DNA from: an uncultured Ruminococcus sp.
Lineage (GTDB): Bacteria; Bacillota_A; Clostridia; Oscillospirales; Ruminococcaceae
DNA length: 49,547 nt
Reading direction: 5' to 3'
Assembly: GCA_900315975.1 (NCBI GenBank)
Contig: ONBA01000020.1
Location: forward strand, 1-49,547
How positions within the stretch are numbered: the first letter of the stretch is position 1; the number at the start of each line of letters is the position of its first letter. Under the pieces are notes generated by a model. The model saw only the letters and a program-made list of their open reading frames with translations. It searched no databases and had not been told where the DNA came from. Position numbers and translations under genes: made by a program. This document shows, one piece after another, positions 1 through 9,006 of the stretch.

Positions 1-152
1 GCAATATCCTTCTTTACAGCGTTAAGACGAGCTGTATTGTCAAGCTGATTTACAGCGTGCTGAAAGCGGAGTGCAAAAAGCTCTTCTTTCAGGCTTACGA
101 GCTTCTCGTTGAGCTCATCTACTGACATTTCTCTGATCTCTGATGCCTTCAT
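1..152 (-). CDS. rpmC: 50S ribosomal protein L29 (partial)
   Basis: The first 50 codons of L29, a small helical protein near the polypeptide exit tunnel of the large subunit, are present; the 3' end runs off the left edge of the window. The visible product begins [14 protein letters not shown] and continues with the EELFALRFQ segment typical of the first helix of L29. The ATG overlaps the rplP stop codon by one base (TAATG), the usual translational coupling in the S10 operon. Identification rests on both sequence and position after rplP. Confidence 0.93.
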   Translation of the reverse strand, partial: MKASEIREMSVDELNEKLVSLKEELFALRFQHAVNQLDNTARLNAVKKDI

Positions 153-577
153 TACTGCTCAACCTCCTGCTCTGCTTTAGTAACGAATTTACACTTGATG
201 GGGAGCTTGTGCATTGCGAGACGCATAGCCTCTCTTGCAGTTTCCTCAGGAACGCCCTTGATCTCAAAGAGAACTCTGCCGGGCTTTACTACAGCTACCC
301 AGTATTCCGGTGAACCCTTACCTGAACCCATTCGTGTTTCAGCGGGCTTTTCTGTGATAGGCTTGTCAGGGAAGATCTTGATCCAAACCTGACCGCCACG
401 CTTGATGTAACGAGTCATAGCGATACGGGCAGACTCGATCTGGTTGGATGTGATCCATGAAGGCTCAAGAGCCTGAAGACCGAAATCACCGTATGTTACC
501 TTGTTACCTCTGTATGCCTTACCCTTAAGACGTCCTCTGTGGACTCTGCGGTACTTAACTCTCTTTGGAAGCAGCAT
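152..577 (-). CDS. rplP: 50S ribosomal protein L16
   Basis: L16 (141 aa) binds 23S rRNA near the A site and helps organise the peptidyl-transferase centre. The start [11 protein letters not shown] and the segment [19 protein letters not shown] are characteristic, and length is standard. Its ATG overlaps the rpsC stop by one base and its stop overlaps the rpmC start in the same way, so rpsC-rplP-rpmC are tightly coupled. Nothing unusual seen. Confidence 0.98.
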   Translation of the reverse strand: MLLPKRVKYRRVHRGRLKGKAYRGNKVTYGDFGLQALEPSWITSNQIESARIAMTRYIKRGGQVWIKIFPDKPITEKPAETRMGSGKGSPEYWVAVVKPGRVLFEIKGVPEETAREAMRLAMHKLPIKCKFVTKAEQEVEQ

Positions 578-1362
578 TACTGATTACCTCCTTCTCTCTT
601 GGCGTCGCGGTTGAAGTTTCTGTTGCCGCCGCGTCTGTTGCCGTCACGTCTGTCATCACGACGACGTCTGTCGTTTCCGCGGTCGTTCTTTCTCTCAACC
701 TTTTCTCTCTGAGCAGCAGCCTTAGCAGCATCGCCCTTGAGAACTTCGCCCTTGTATATCCAAACCTTTACGCCGAGCTTGCCGTATGTTGTATCAGCCT
801 CAGCGAAACCGTAATCGATATCAGCGCGGATTGTCTGAAGCGGGATTGTACCCTCGTGGTAGCTTTCGCTTCTTGCGATTTCAGCACCAGCAAGTCTGCC
901 GGAAACCTTAACCTTGATACCCTTTGCGCCGAGACGCATTGTTCTGCCGATCGACTGCTTCATAGCTCTTCTGAAAGATACGCGGTTCTCGAGGTCGAGA
1001 GCGATCTTTTCAGCAACGAGCTGAGCGTCCATATCAGGCTGCTTTACTTCGATGATGTTAACAAAAACCTGCTTGCCCATCATCTTTTCGAGCTGTACTC
1101 TAAGCTTCTCTATTTCAGCGCCCTGTCTGCCGATAACGATACCGGGCTTAGCGCAGTGAATGTGGATTCTGACTTTATCAGCAAAACGCTCGATCTCAAT
1201 TCTGGGAACACCAGCAGCATATAAGCTCTTCTTAATGAAATTACGAACGTTGTAATCCTCAACGAGGGTATTGCCGAAATCAGCCTTGTTGGCGTACCAA
1301 CGTGAATCCCAATCCTTAATTACGCCGACACGAAGTCCGTGCGGATTAACTTTCTGTCCCAT
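577..1362 (-). CDS. rpsC: 30S ribosomal protein S3 with basic C-terminal tail
   Basis: S3 (261 aa) sits in the head of the small subunit and lines the mRNA entry channel. [20 protein letters not shown] is the canonical N-terminus; the KH domain includes [11 protein letters not shown] (about residues 77-87), and the C-terminal S3 domain ends near WIYKGEVL (about 209). Beyond it is a tail of about 50 residues very rich in Arg, Asn, Asp and Gly (for example [19 protein letters not shown]). Many Gram-positive S3 proteins are about 220 aa, so the tail is an extension. It is low complexity and probably disordered. A good RBS lies just upstream. Confidence 0.98.
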   Translation of the reverse strand: MGQKVNPHGLRVGVIKDWDSRWYANKADFGNTLVEDYNVRNFIKKSLYAAGVPRIEIERFADKVRIHIHCAKPGIVIGRQGAEIEKLRVQLEKMMGKQVFVNIIEVKQPDMDAQLVAEKIALDLENRVSFRRAMKQSIGRTMRLGAKGIKVKVSGRLAGAEIARSESYHEGTIPLQTIRADIDYGFAEADTTYGKLGVKVWIYKGEVLKGDAAKAAAQREKVERKNDRGNDRRRRDDRRDGNRRGGNRNFNRDAKREGGNQ

Positions 1363-1380
1363 AATCAGACCTCCTTGGGA

Positions 1381-1716
1381 TTATTCTTTTTCTTTAAGAA
1401 CAACTGTGATATGTGATGTTCTCTTTAAAATTCTGTATGCTCTACCCTGAGCTCTGGGCATGATCCTCTTCATTATAGGACCAGGTGTTACGAAGCATTC
1501 TGCAACATAGAGGTTATCGCCGTCCATGCTGAAGTTGTTAACACCGTTTGCCTGAGCAGACTTTACAAGCTTTGAAACGATAGGACTTGCAGCCTTAGGA
1601 GTAAGATCTAAAGTAGCCAGCGCGATGTCAACCGGCTTGTTTCTGATGAGATCAAGAACGATCTGCACCTTTCTGGGTGATATACGAGCATTTCTTAAAT
1701 AAGCTCTTGCTTCCAT
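1381..1716 (-). CDS. rplV: 50S ribosomal protein L22
   Basis: L22 (111 aa) reaches into the exit tunnel and contacts several 23S rRNA domains. The N-terminus [20 protein letters not shown] and the conserved [16 protein letters not shown] segment forming the tunnel hairpin are both seen. Length is normal, and the gene lies in the expected S10-operon order between rpsS and rpsC with a good RBS. Confidence 0.98.
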   Translation of the reverse strand: MEARAYLRNARISPRKVQIVLDLIRNKPVDIALATLDLTPKAASPIVSKLVKSAQANGVNNFSMDGDNLYVAECFVTPGPIMKRIMPRAQGRAYRILKRTSHITVVLKEKE

Positions 1717-1736
1717 CTTTTAGCTCCTCCTTTCGC

Positions 1737-2021
1737 TTACTTCTTACCGTTGTTAGATGTCTTGGAACCAGCGTGTCCCTTGTATGTTCTTGTAGGTGCG
1801 AACTCGCCGAGCTTGTGACCTACCATATCCTCTGTTACGTATACCGGAACGTGCTTACGTCCGTCGTGAACAGCGAAAGTATGACCAACGAAGTCAGGGA
1901 ATATTGTTGAAGAACGGCTCCATGTCTTGAGAACCTTCTTCTCGCCTGCCTCATTCATTGCAACGACCCTCTTCAGGAGAACTTCCTGGACATAAGGTCC
2001 CTTTTTGATACTTCTACTCAT
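1737..2021 (-). CDS. rpsS: 30S ribosomal protein S19
   Basis: S19 (94 aa) binds the 16S rRNA head with S13. [19 protein letters not shown] and the conserved [15 protein letters not shown] segment (here [20 protein letters not shown]) with [12 protein letters not shown] identify it. Standard length and position, about 20 nt before rplV. Confidence 0.98.
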   Translation of the reverse strand: MSRSIKKGPYVQEVLLKRVVAMNEAGEKKVLKTWSRSSTIFPDFVGHTFAVHDGRKHVPVYVTEDMVGHKLGEFAPTRTYKGHAGSKTSNNGKK

Positions 2022-2043
2022 TTATCAAGTTCCTCCTTTCAGA

Positions 2044-2877
2044 TTACTTGCCGTTGCGGCGCTTTACGATGAACTTATCAGTTCTGTGATGCTTCTTACG
2101 TGTCTTATAGCCGAGAGCGGGCTTGCCCCAAGGGGTAACAGGTCCGGGACGACCAACAGGTGATTTACCTTCACCACCACCGTGCGGGTGATCGCAGGGG
2201 TTCATAACAGAACCGCGGACTGTAGGTCTCCAGCCCATATTTCTTACACGACCAGCCTTACCGTAGTTAACGTTTTCGTGGTCGATGTTTGATACCTGAC
2301 CGATAGCAGCCTTGCAGCCGATCGGAACTTTTCTCATCTCGCCGGAAGGAAGTCTGATAAGAGCATATGCGCCTTCCTTACCCATGAGCTGAGCCTGGTT
2401 GCCAGCGCTTCTTACGAGCTGAGCGCCCTTGCCGGGATAAAGCTCGATAGCGTGGATAAATGTACCAACAGGGATATCTTCGAGCTTGAGAGCGTTGCCG
2501 GGCTTGATATCAGCCTCAGAACCAGACTCGATCTTATCGCCGACCTTGAGACCGTTGGGAGCGAGGATGTATCTCTTCTCGCCGTCCTCATACTGAACGA
2601 GAGCGATGAATGCGCTTCTGTTCGGATCGTACTCAAGAGTCATAACTGTAGCGATCATGTTATCCTTATCGCGCTTGAAATCTATTACACGGTACTTTCT
2701 TCTGTTACCGCCGCCTCTGTGGCGAACTGTTATTCTGCCGTAGCTGTTTCTTCCCGACTTCTTCTTAAGGGGTTCGAGAAGGCTCTTCTCCGGCTCAACC
2801 TTTGACAGAACCGAGTAGTCAGTTACAGTCATCTGACGTCTCGAAGGTGTCGTAGGCTTGTAGGTTTTAATAGCCAT
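2044..2877 (-). CDS. rplB: 50S ribosomal protein L2
   Basis: L2 (277 aa) is required for subunit association and lies close to the peptidyl-transferase centre. The N-terminus [18 protein letters not shown], the [12 protein letters not shown] segment and the C-terminal [21 protein letters not shown] loop (here [19 protein letters not shown], with the functionally important His) are present. Full length; normal position between rplW and rpsS. Confidence 0.99.
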   Translation of the reverse strand: MAIKTYKPTTPSRRQMTVTDYSVLSKVEPEKSLLEPLKKKSGRNSYGRITVRHRGGGNRRKYRVIDFKRDKDNMIATVMTLEYDPNRSAFIALVQYEDGEKRYILAPNGLKVGDKIESGSEADIKPGNALKLEDIPVGTFIHAIELYPGKGAQLVRSAGNQAQLMGKEGAYALIRLPSGEMRKVPIGCKAAIGQVSNIDHENVNYGKAGRVRNMGWRPTVRGSVMNPCDHPHGGGEGKSPVGRPGPVTPWGKPALGYKTRKKHHRTDKFIVKRRNGK

Positions 2878-2952
2878 TTATTTCACTCCTTGAAATGCGT
2901 TTTTTGCGGGAGCATTACTCCCATACTTTATTCTTCCTGTTTAAAAAGGGGA

Positions 2953-3246
2953 TTAATACATACCCTCGAAGAATTCGATAGCCTTTGAATCCTCAGTAAG
3001 AGTAACGATAGCCTTCTTCCATGAAGCTGTCATACCCTCGTATCTGCCGAGGCGCTTCATCTTGCCGTTAACGTTCATAGTAGTTACCTTAGCAACCTCT
3101 ACGCCGAACAGCTTTTCGATAGCCTTTTTGATCTCAGGCTTAGTAGCGTCCTTAGCTACTTTAAAGGTGTACTTTCCTACCTGAAGACCGTCCATTGACT
3201 TTTCAGTGATAACGGGCTTAAGAATGATATCCTGAGCTGTTTTCAT
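2953..3246 (-). CDS. rplW: 50S ribosomal protein L23
   Basis: L23 (97 aa) is the main exit-tunnel docking site for trigger factor and SRP. The sequence [17 protein letters not shown] and the [20 protein letters not shown] segment are typical. Its ATG overlaps the rplD stop by one base (TAATG). A gap of about 75 nt follows before rplB. Confidence 0.98.
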   Translation of the reverse strand: MKTAQDIILKPVITEKSMDGLQVGKYTFKVAKDATKPEIKKAIEKLFGVEVAKVTTMNVNGKMKRLGRYEGMTASWKKAIVTLTEDSKAIEFFEGMY

Positions 3247-3869
3247 TATGCGTACACCTCCTCGATCTTTCCTACGGCATTCTTAACAACGATGAACTTG
3301 TCATAGTTGAGGATGTCGTATACGTTAAGAGTGTTTACAGCGGCGGTCTTTACGCCGGGGATATTAGCTGCGCTCTTGATTACCTTTGAGTCTGCCTCAG
3401 CAGTAACGATAAGAGCCTTGCCCTCTACGCCGAGAGCCTTGAGCATCTCTGCGATTGTCTTTGTCTTGTAGCTGTCGAGAGTGAGAGCATCAAGAACGAT
3501 CATGTTATTATCGAGGACCTTTGTGGAAAGAGCAGACTTCATAGCGAGTCTTCTTACCTTTTTATTGAGAGCGTATCTGTAATCTCTGGGCTTAGGACCG
3601 AGAGCAACGCCGCCGTGGTACCACTGAGGAGCACGTGTCGAGCCCTGTCTTGCATGACCTGTACCCTTCTGTCTCCAGGGCTTTCTGCCGCCGCCGCTTA
3701 CTTCTGTTCTTGTAAGAGTTGACTGTGTACCCTGTCTCTGGTTTGCGAGGTAGTTAACTACCATTGCGTGCATAACAGCTTCGTTGGGAGTGATGCCGAA
3801 GATCTCGTCGTTGAGTTCTGTCTCAGCTACCTGCTTGCCAGCCATATCAAATACTGAAATTGTAGACAT
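3246..3869 (-). CDS. rplD: 50S ribosomal protein L4
   Basis: L4 (207 aa) inserts a long loop into the exit tunnel. The tunnel-loop region [19 protein letters not shown] is clearly conserved. In other bacteria L4 is the autogenous regulator of the S10 operon, which is relevant to the leader hairpin described upstream of rpsJ; that it acts so here is inference. A strong RBS lies 8-14 nt before the ATG. Confidence 0.98.
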   Translation of the reverse strand: MSTISVFDMAGKQVAETELNDEIFGITPNEAVMHAMVVNYLANQRQGTQSTLTRTEVSGGGRKPWRQKGTGHARQGSTRAPQWYHGGVALGPKPRDYRYALNKKVRRLAMKSALSTKVLDNNMIVLDALTLDSYKTKTIAEMLKALGVEGKALIVTAEADSKVIKSAANIPGVKTAAVNTLNVYDILNYDKFIVVKNAVGKIEEVYA

Positions 3870-3886
3870 TTACGTTTCCTCCTTCC

Positions 3887-4519
3887 TTAAGCCTTAACGC
3901 TGTCAACGATATATACGATTCCGCCCTTAGGACCGGGAACTGCACCCTTGATAGCGATGAGATTGTTTTCTGCGTCTATTTTAACGATCTCGAGGTTCTG
4001 AACAGTAACCTGCTCAGCGCCCATGTGACCAGCCATGCCCTTACCCTTGTAGATTCTTGAAGGGGATGAGCAAGCACCCATTGATCCAGCCTGTCTGTGA
4101 ACAGGGCCTGTACCGTGAGTTTCCTTGAGTCTGTGCTGGTTGTGACGCTTGATAGCGCCTGCGAAGCCCTTACCTTTGCTTGTGCCGATAACGTCGATAG
4201 CGTCACCAACTGCAAATGTATCAGCCTTAACGATGTCGCCAACGTTAAGAGCGTCGCAGTCATCGAGTCTGAATTCCTTGAGGTTCTTCTTGCAAGCAAC
4301 GTCAGCCTTGTCGAAGTGACCCTTCATAGGCTTGTTTACTCTCTGAACCTTTACGTCGCCGTATCCGAGCTGAAGTGCAGCGTAACCGTCGTTTTCGACA
4401 GTCTTCTTCTGAACTACAACGCAGGGACCAGCTTCTACTACTGTTACAGGGATAACTTTTCCTGCTTCATCGAAGATCTGAGTCATACCGATCTTCTTGC
4501 CGATAATGCCTTTCTGCAT
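3887..4519 (-). CDS. rplC: 50S ribosomal protein L3
   Basis: L3 (210 aa) binds near the 3' end of 23S rRNA. The N-terminus [16 protein letters not shown] and the central [21 protein letters not shown] and [10 protein letters not shown] segments are diagnostic. An in-frame ATG two codons upstream (4525) exists, but the AGGAGG at 4528-4533 would be only 2 nt from it, against 8 nt from the ATG at 4519, so the downstream start is preferred. Confidence 0.97.
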   Translation of the reverse strand: MQKGIIGKKIGMTQIFDEAGKVIPVTVVEAGPCVVVQKKTVENDGYAALQLGYGDVKVQRVNKPMKGHFDKADVACKKNLKEFRLDDCDALNVGDIVKADTFAVGDAIDVIGTSKGKGFAGAIKRHNQHRLKETHGTGPVHRQAGSMGACSSPSRIYKGKGMAGHMGAEQVTVQNLEIVKIDAENNLIAIKGAVPGPKGGIVYIVDSVKA

Positions 4520-4627
4520 TTTCATTTCCTCCTGTTAGGTTATTGGTTGACAAAGGTTGTCAACATGACCGGCAGATCACTGCCATTCCGTTTCCCGAAC
4601 GGTGATTTTGGGCGTAATATCGGTTAA

Positions 4628-4942
4628 TTACTTAACCTCCATAACAACGTCTACGCCTGCGGGGATCTCGAGCTTGTCGAAAGCAGCTGTTGTCTTGTCT
4701 GTAGGACGGATAACATCGATAAGTCTCTTGTGAGTTCTCATCTCGAACTGCTCGCGGCTGTCCTTGTACTTGTGTACAGCGCGAAGGATAGTAACAACTT
4801 CCTTATCTGTGGGGAGCGGGATAGGACCCGAAACTCTCGCACCGCTTCTCTTAGCTGCCTCAACGATCTTAGCTGCAGCGATGTCTACTGTAGCGTGATC
4901 GTAGCCCTTGATCTTGAATCTGATCTTTTCGTTGACTGCCAT
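4628..4942 (-). CDS. rpsJ: 30S ribosomal protein S10
   Basis: S10 (104 aa) is in the 30S head and also serves as NusE in transcription antitermination. The sequence from [20 protein letters not shown] through [15 protein letters not shown] is canonical. The reading frame stays open 22 codons upstream, but the family N-terminus and an AAGGAGG at 4951-4957 fix the start at 4942. It is the first gene of the S10 operon, after a long structured leader, and is followed by an unusually long gap of about 108 nt before rplC. Confidence 0.97.
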   Translation of the reverse strand: MAVNEKIRFKIKGYDHATVDIAAAKIVEAAKRSGARVSGPIPLPTDKEVVTILRAVHKYKDSREQFEMRTHKRLIDVIRPTDKTTAAFDKLEIPAGVDVVMEVK

Positions 4943-5256
4943 GATTTTCGCCTCCTTGAAGAATTTTGGGGACGCCTTTTGGGATTCACACGTTACCGTG
5001 TGTTTCATGCTTTACCTTATAAAAAAGACCCGAAAAATCAGTATTTTCCGAGCCGGTTCAGACATATCGAGACACAAAGTGAGCATAGTAGCGCATACGC
5101 AAGCTGCGCTATCCAACAACACAAACTGTGTTCAGTATCCCATTCGCCCGGTTTGAAATCGGACATACTCCACGGAAATTCCCTGACATACCGCCAGCAA
5201 CCTTCCGCTTCCTCGCATATCTTTTGCAGTCAGCGCACACATAGTGCGCTCAACAG
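4943..5256 (-). promoter_or_regulatory. Structured leader of the S10 operon
   Basis: About 310 nt lie between the predicted transcription start and rpsJ, with no credible gene. On the minus strand the leader holds, in order: a 7-bp hairpin (5232-5250), a 6-bp hairpin around 5115-5130, a 7-bp hairpin around 5089-5110, a terminator-like hairpin with a U-tract (5021-5052), and a 6-bp stem with a GUAA loop (4988-5003) shortly before the RBS. A long leader with this much local structure suggests control by attenuation or an r-protein, but no known leader family was recognised. Confidence 0.6.
5021..5052 (-). terminator. Terminator-like hairpin in the S10 leader (putative attenuator)
   Basis: On the minus strand a 10-bp stem (5043-5052 with 5029-5038, including G-U pairs) with a 4-nt loop is followed directly by TCTTTTTTAT. 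This is a textbook intrinsic terminator, but it sits between the promoter at 5262-5290 and the rpsJ start at 4942, so it could attenuate the whole operon. The next plus-strand-side gene (5404-7128) has its own terminator, so this one is not needed for it. Confidence 0.65.
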
Positions 5257-5261
5257 TTACA

Positions 5262-5290
5262 ATTATACCATATCTTGCGGAATAATGCAA
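5262..5290 (-). promoter_or_regulatory. SigA-type promoter of the S10 operon
   Basis: Read on the minus strand: -35 TTGCAT (5285-5290), 17-bp spacer, perfect -10 TATAAT (5262-5267). Transcription would start near 5255. Confidence 0.75.
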
Positions 5291-5376
5291 GCTTTACCAG
5301 AAATCCACATATAGAACTTTGATAAACTCGCCACATATTTTTTGTGCACTTTCACGATGCTGATATCATTCTCAGT

Positions 5377-5400
5377 AAAAAAGAACGCCCGAAGGCGTTC
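5377..5400 (-). terminator. Intrinsic terminator of the M23 peptidase gene
   Basis: A 7-bp GC-rich stem (GAACGCC / GGCGTTC, 5383-5400) with a 4-nt loop is followed on the minus strand by TTTTTT, just after the stop codon at 5404. Confidence 0.85.
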
Positions 5401-5403
5401 TCT

Positions 5404-7128
5404 TTAATCTTTATCATCTTTTTCAGCGTTTTTGTCCATATTTTCGGTATTGAGGAACGAAGCAGGGTCGTAGCAGATACCTTTGTATCTTACCTCGAAA
5501 TGGCAGTGGTTTCCGAACGAGTTACCGGTATTTCCGACAAATCCGATGAGCTGACCCTTCTGAACGTACTCGCCCTCTGTAGCGTAGACCGCTATCATGT
5601 GACCGTATACCGTCGCGTAGCCGTCAGGATGTTCTATCATTACAACATTTCCGTAACCGCCGGAATTCCAGCCGGCTGAAACGACCTCGCCCTCGTCCGC
5701 GGCATATATTTCAGTGCCCTCGGGAGCGGCAATATCAAGGCCCTTATGGTTACGGTCACTGATGAACGTATCGCTGACGTAGCCGCCGTCGAGAGGCCAG
5801 CCGAATTTGCCCGAACCCGTAAGCGGTTCACCGAAGAAGCAGGTAGCCGGATTATCGGGCATTGCCGAATAAGTACCTATACCGATAGTTTCCATTACCG
5901 GATTCTTTGTAATATTTGAGCTGAGTACCTTTCTGGACGCTTCTCTGCCGTCTATATAGGTTATTTCTATCTTGCTTTCCTTTTCACCGCGTTCACCCTT
6001 TTGCAGTATAGACCGTACACCGACATTCAGCGCACTCGTCTCAACCTCTATCGACTCATAGTCGAGGAAAGAAAGAGTATCTGTTTCGCGGACATATTTT
6101 ATCGGCAGATAGCTTTCAGTCTCAACAACATTCACCATCTGTCCGTCTTTGAGTGAAGTACTGATACCGGGGTTCAGTTCATTTAACCGGTCGAGGTCCA
6201 TACCGTATTTCTGTGCAACAGTAACGATATTATCGCCTGCCTGCGCGACGTATACACGCTGTTTCTCCTTTTCCGATGTAAGGAGGTCGATAGTTTCCTG
6301 CTCAGGTTTGACACTGCTTCGCAGGTAGATACCCTTTGTATACTCTATCTTGTTAACGTATGAAAGGTCTCTGACTATTCCCTTTACGTCGTAATTAAGG
6401 AGTCTGTCGTCGAGTGCAGTCTGAACCATTTTTTTATCTTCTACGGCACCGATAAAGTTTCCGTCAATGTAGATACCGTAAGCCTCAGTGAGGTCTTCAT
6501 CGGACGCCGCAAGCATTTTATCAGCAAGCTGTCCGGCTGTGACGAATTTATCGCTGTCAGAGATAACTCTCAGTGACAGCTTCGCAGTCATATCGACTGC
6601 CTCCTCATTTTCGGAGTATGATATTCTCTGCTGAACATCGCGTGATGCCGCGTCGAAGTCGGCTTCTGACGATATAATGCCTATTTCGCGACCATTATAC
6701 TCCACCGCGATACCATATTCAAATCCTGAGCCGTATCTGATAATGCCGAAAAGAAATGCAAGGCATACCACAGGCATAACATAGTTGAACACGGTATATA
6801 CCACGCCGTTTTCGCCGAAAAAGAACGAGCCGATAAACCTGAGTACCGCATCATAGTACTCTTTCTTGCCCTCTTTTTTTGCACGGCGTATCTTCTTTGA
6901 GTAGTCATTCGAGAGTTTTACTCTCTCGCGGAATGACTCAGTAAGCTCCTTCCACAGCCAACGCACACCGTTTCCGGCGAGCTTTACAAGCTCTGCAAGG
7001 TCGGAGAGGACGAATTTCGCCCCTTTTATAAGTGCGAGCAGTATCGCTGCCGCAAATTTTGAAACACTCAGTCCGGCGCGGACAAATATCCGTGCCGCCA
7101 TATCGCCTGACTTCTGAAATAGGCTCAA
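5404..7128 (-). CDS. Membrane-anchored LysM/G5/M23 peptidoglycan endopeptidase
   Basis: A predicted cell-wall hydrolase of 574 aa. A transmembrane segment lies near residues 105-130 (YTVFNYVMPVVCLAFLFGII) after a basic cytoplasmic N-terminus. Next come an extended external region, a LysM domain (AQAGDNIVTVAQKYGMDLD, about 295-340) for glycan binding, a G5-like region (about 350-430), and a C-terminal M23 metallopeptidase domain with HKGLDIAAPEGTEIYA, YGHM and HCHFEV, which supply the zinc ligands and catalytic His. M23 enzymes cut peptide cross-links. The architecture resembles sporulation or cell-division endopeptidases of Clostridia, but the precise role is unknown. It has its own promoter and terminator. 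Confidence 0.9.
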   Translation of the reverse strand: MSLFQKSGDMAARIFVRAGLSVSKFAAAILLALIKGAKFVLSDLAELVKLAGNGVRWLWKELTESFRERVKLSNDYSKKIRRAKKEGKKEYYDAVLRFIGSFFFGENGVVYTVFNYVMPVVCLAFLFGIIRYGSGFEYGIAVEYNGREIGIISSEADFDAASRDVQQRISYSENEEAVDMTAKLSLRVISDSDKFVTAGQLADKMLAASDEDLTEAYGIYIDGNFIGAVEDKKMVQTALDDRLLNYDVKGIVRDLSYVNKIEYTKGIYLRSSVKPEQETIDLLTSEKEKQRVYVAQAGDNIVTVAQKYGMDLDRLNELNPGISTSLKDGQMVNVVETESYLPIKYVRETDTLSFLDYESIEVETSALNVGVRSILQKGERGEKESKIEITYIDGREASRKVLSSNITKNPVMETIGIGTYSAMPDNPATCFFGEPLTGSGKFGWPLDGGYVSDTFISDRNHKGLDIAAPEGTEIYAADEGEVVSAGWNSGGYGNVVMIEHPDGYATVYGHMIAVYATEGEYVQKGQLIGFVGNTGNSFGNHCHFEVRYKGICYDPASFLNTENMDKNAEKDDKD

Positions 7129-7181
7129 AAGCGATACTCCTCCTTTTCATAATAATTGTTACAAATCAGTTACAGTATAAT

Positions 7182-7209
7182 ATTATAGCTTATCTGCTGA
7201 AAATTACAA
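7182..7209 (-). promoter_or_regulatory. Promoter of the M23 peptidase gene
   Basis: Minus strand: -35 TTGTAA (7204-7209), 16-bp spacer, -10 TATAAT (7182-7187). It lies about 55 nt before the ATG, which has an AGGAGG a few nt upstream. Confidence 0.6.
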
Positions 7210-7310
7210 CGGCTAAAATAACGAAAACCACGTTTCTGCCGTATATTTTGTATGTCTGCACAAAAAACTCTCAGCGGTGCTGTATGGTTTTTACGGAGCT
7301 ATTTCCGGTA

Positions 7311-8162
7311 TTATTCCCGATTGAAAAGCTGTTTTATATCGTCCGGCAGTTCAGACCTTACCACCGTCACTTCCCCTGTCATAGGGAGTTTCAGGCACAT
7401 TTGCCCGCAGTGAAGTGCCTGACGGCTTATGTCAGAAAGCTTGCCGCCGTACATATCATCTCCGGCAAGGGGGTGCCCGATATGAGCAAAATGTACACGT
7501 ATCTGATGCGTCCGACCCGTTTCGAGCTTTATCTCCATAAGCGAATATCGGTCGCTGCACGCGATGCGGCGGTAATGCGTGACCGCGTGTCTGCCGCCCT
7601 CACGGACACACCTGCGGATAATACTCTCACTCTCACGCGCAATAGGAGCGTCAATAACTCCGCACTCGTCGGTAATACCGTGAACCGCCGCATAATATGT
7701 CTTATCGCCGCCGCCCTGCATAACGTTTGCGGCATGAGGATTCTTCGCAATGATACAAAGTCCGGAAGTGTCCTTATCGAGACGATTTACCGCGCGGAAT
7801 GTCAGTTCAGGATAGAGGTACGCAAAATAGTTAGCGAGCGTGTCGTCGCGGTGTTTTATGGACTGATGCACCGGCATTCCGGCAGGCTTATCGAATACGA
7901 CTATATCCTCATTCTCGAAAGCTATCGCCACAAAGAGACTGCCATTCGGCTCAGCGGTACTGTTTTCGCCGGTATCAAGTACAATAATGTCGCCGTGCCT
8001 GACCGTATCAACACTTCGTATATGCTCTCCGTTGCAGGTCAGACCACCCTCACGGTGCTTGAGTTTTTTCAGCAGACGTGCGGAAACTCCGTTTCTGCCG
8101 CGCAGAAACTTCTCAAGCGTCATCGGTGTATCAGTATCCACGACGAACCGCAGTTCGCTCAT
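7311..8162 (-). CDS. RluA-family RNA pseudouridine synthase
   Basis: An enzyme of 283 aa that isomerises uridine to pseudouridine in rRNA or tRNA. The catalytic motif RLDKDTSGLCIIAKN (with the essential Asp) and KLETGRTHQIRVHF are diagnostic of the RluA/C/D family; an S4-like RNA-binding segment precedes them (LEKFLRGRNGVSARLLKKL, about 14-32). The frame is open 48 codons further upstream, but MSELRFVV at 8162 has a GGGGAGG 8 nt away and matches the family N-terminus. The start overlaps the end of the upstream membrane-protein gene by 32 bp. Target position not determinable. Confidence 0.92.
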   Translation of the reverse strand: MSELRFVVDTDTPMTLEKFLRGRNGVSARLLKKLKHREGGLTCNGEHIRSVDTVRHGDIIVLDTGENSTAEPNGSLFVAIAFENEDIVVFDKPAGMPVHQSIKHRDDTLANYFAYLYPELTFRAVNRLDKDTSGLCIIAKNPHAANVMQGGGDKTYYAAVHGITDECGVIDAPIARESESIIRRCVREGGRHAVTHYRRIACSDRYSLMEIKLETGRTHQIRVHFAHIGHPLAGDDMYGGKLSDISRQALHCGQMCLKLPMTGEVTVVRSELPDDIKQLFNRE

Positions 8163-8952
8163 TTTTCTTACCTCCCCTGCCGCATTCCACGGCATATTCG
8201 TCCTCTTTAATATAAATAGATATACCTGTAGCAAATGCTGACGCAAACTCAGGCAGAAAAAACGGTATACCAAGCAATGTCGCCATAAGCGGCAGATATA
8301 CAACACAAAGCTTCAGCAGCAGAGACCTCCTGCCGCGCATGAATCTGAATGCCGCAACAGCAAGCGATATGCCGCCTTTTTCGGGGTACTCAGCAAGCAG
8401 AAACGGTACCGCCGCAGTTGTAATTCTTGCCGCTGCCCACACTCCAAGCAGCATGACTGACACCACAGCCATGTTCACTGCCCCGAATAACTCACGGCTT
8501 CCGCCGCCACCGGAGAGCAATACTGCCGAATATAAAGCAGCCGCCGCGGAAGGTACTATCGCTGCAAGGCAGATAAATTTACCGGCAAGTGATGCAGCAA
8601 CGCTTCGCCGGATAAACCCGGTATCAAGCAGCATTTCCGATATATGCTCACCGGACCCCTGTCCTTTCACTGTGTCCATTACTTTCACGGCGGAAGCACA
8701 AATCAGCGGTGCAGTGACTACCCATCTTGCGGCAGTAAAAACAGCGGCAAGGACGAGCTGCTCAGCATTTTCGCCTGTAAACAGTTCATTCGGCTGCATC
8801 GCCCCAAAGTATAACAGCAGACTGTAAAAAGCCGCCTCAGCAAGCCGGAAAAGCAGCTCCGCACCTACCGGCAGCAGACACACAAGCAGCAGCCGGCTGC
8901 GTTTGCCGCTGATATTTCCGCGGGAATAAGAGATAAGCTCAAACACTTTCAA
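8131..8952 (-). CDS. Hypothetical multi-pass membrane protein
   Basis: Unrecognised protein of 273 aa with about six hydrophobic segments (for example LLLVCLLPVGAELLFRL, MAVVSVMLLGVWAAARITTA, LLLKLCVVYLPLMATLLGI). It resembles DUF975-type polytopic proteins only in general layout. The frame opens with TTG at 8952 and a weak GGTG-type RBS, so the exact start is uncertain. Its 3' end overlaps the rluA-family gene by 32 bp, which suggests co-translation. Coding status is supported by sustained hydrophobic segments with charged loops and by filling the gap between two same-strand genes. Confidence 0.65.
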   Translation of the reverse strand: MKVFELISYSRGNISGKRSRLLLVCLLPVGAELLFRLAEAAFYSLLLYFGAMQPNELFTGENAEQLVLAAVFTAARWVVTAPLICASAVKVMDTVKGQGSGEHISEMLLDTGFIRRSVAASLAGKFICLAAIVPSAAAALYSAVLLSGGGGSRELFGAVNMAVVSVMLLGVWAAARITTAAVPFLLAEYPEKGGISLAVAAFRFMRGRRSLLLKLCVVYLPLMATLLGIPFFLPEFASAFATGISIYIKEDEYAVECGRGGKKNERTAVRRGY

Positions 8953-9006
8953 TACATCACACCCTTAGCTATATGCTAAAGGCAAGTATTGACAGTATCC
9001 GCGGTT

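Noticed and set aside
565..1224. A 219-codon plus-strand frame opposite rpsC
   Set aside because: It is the antisense shadow of rpsC with Ser/Val-rich composition and no RBS.
5009..5400. Open frames on the plus strand in the S10 leader region (for example 5344-5679 and 4730-5314)
   Set aside because: No RBS, low-complexity or antisense composition, and they overlap the promoter, leader hairpins and terminator.
7032..8210. A 392-codon plus-strand frame opposite the RluA-family gene
   Set aside because: The minus strand carries an RNA pseudouridine synthase with intact catalytic motifs; the plus frame has no recognisable domain.
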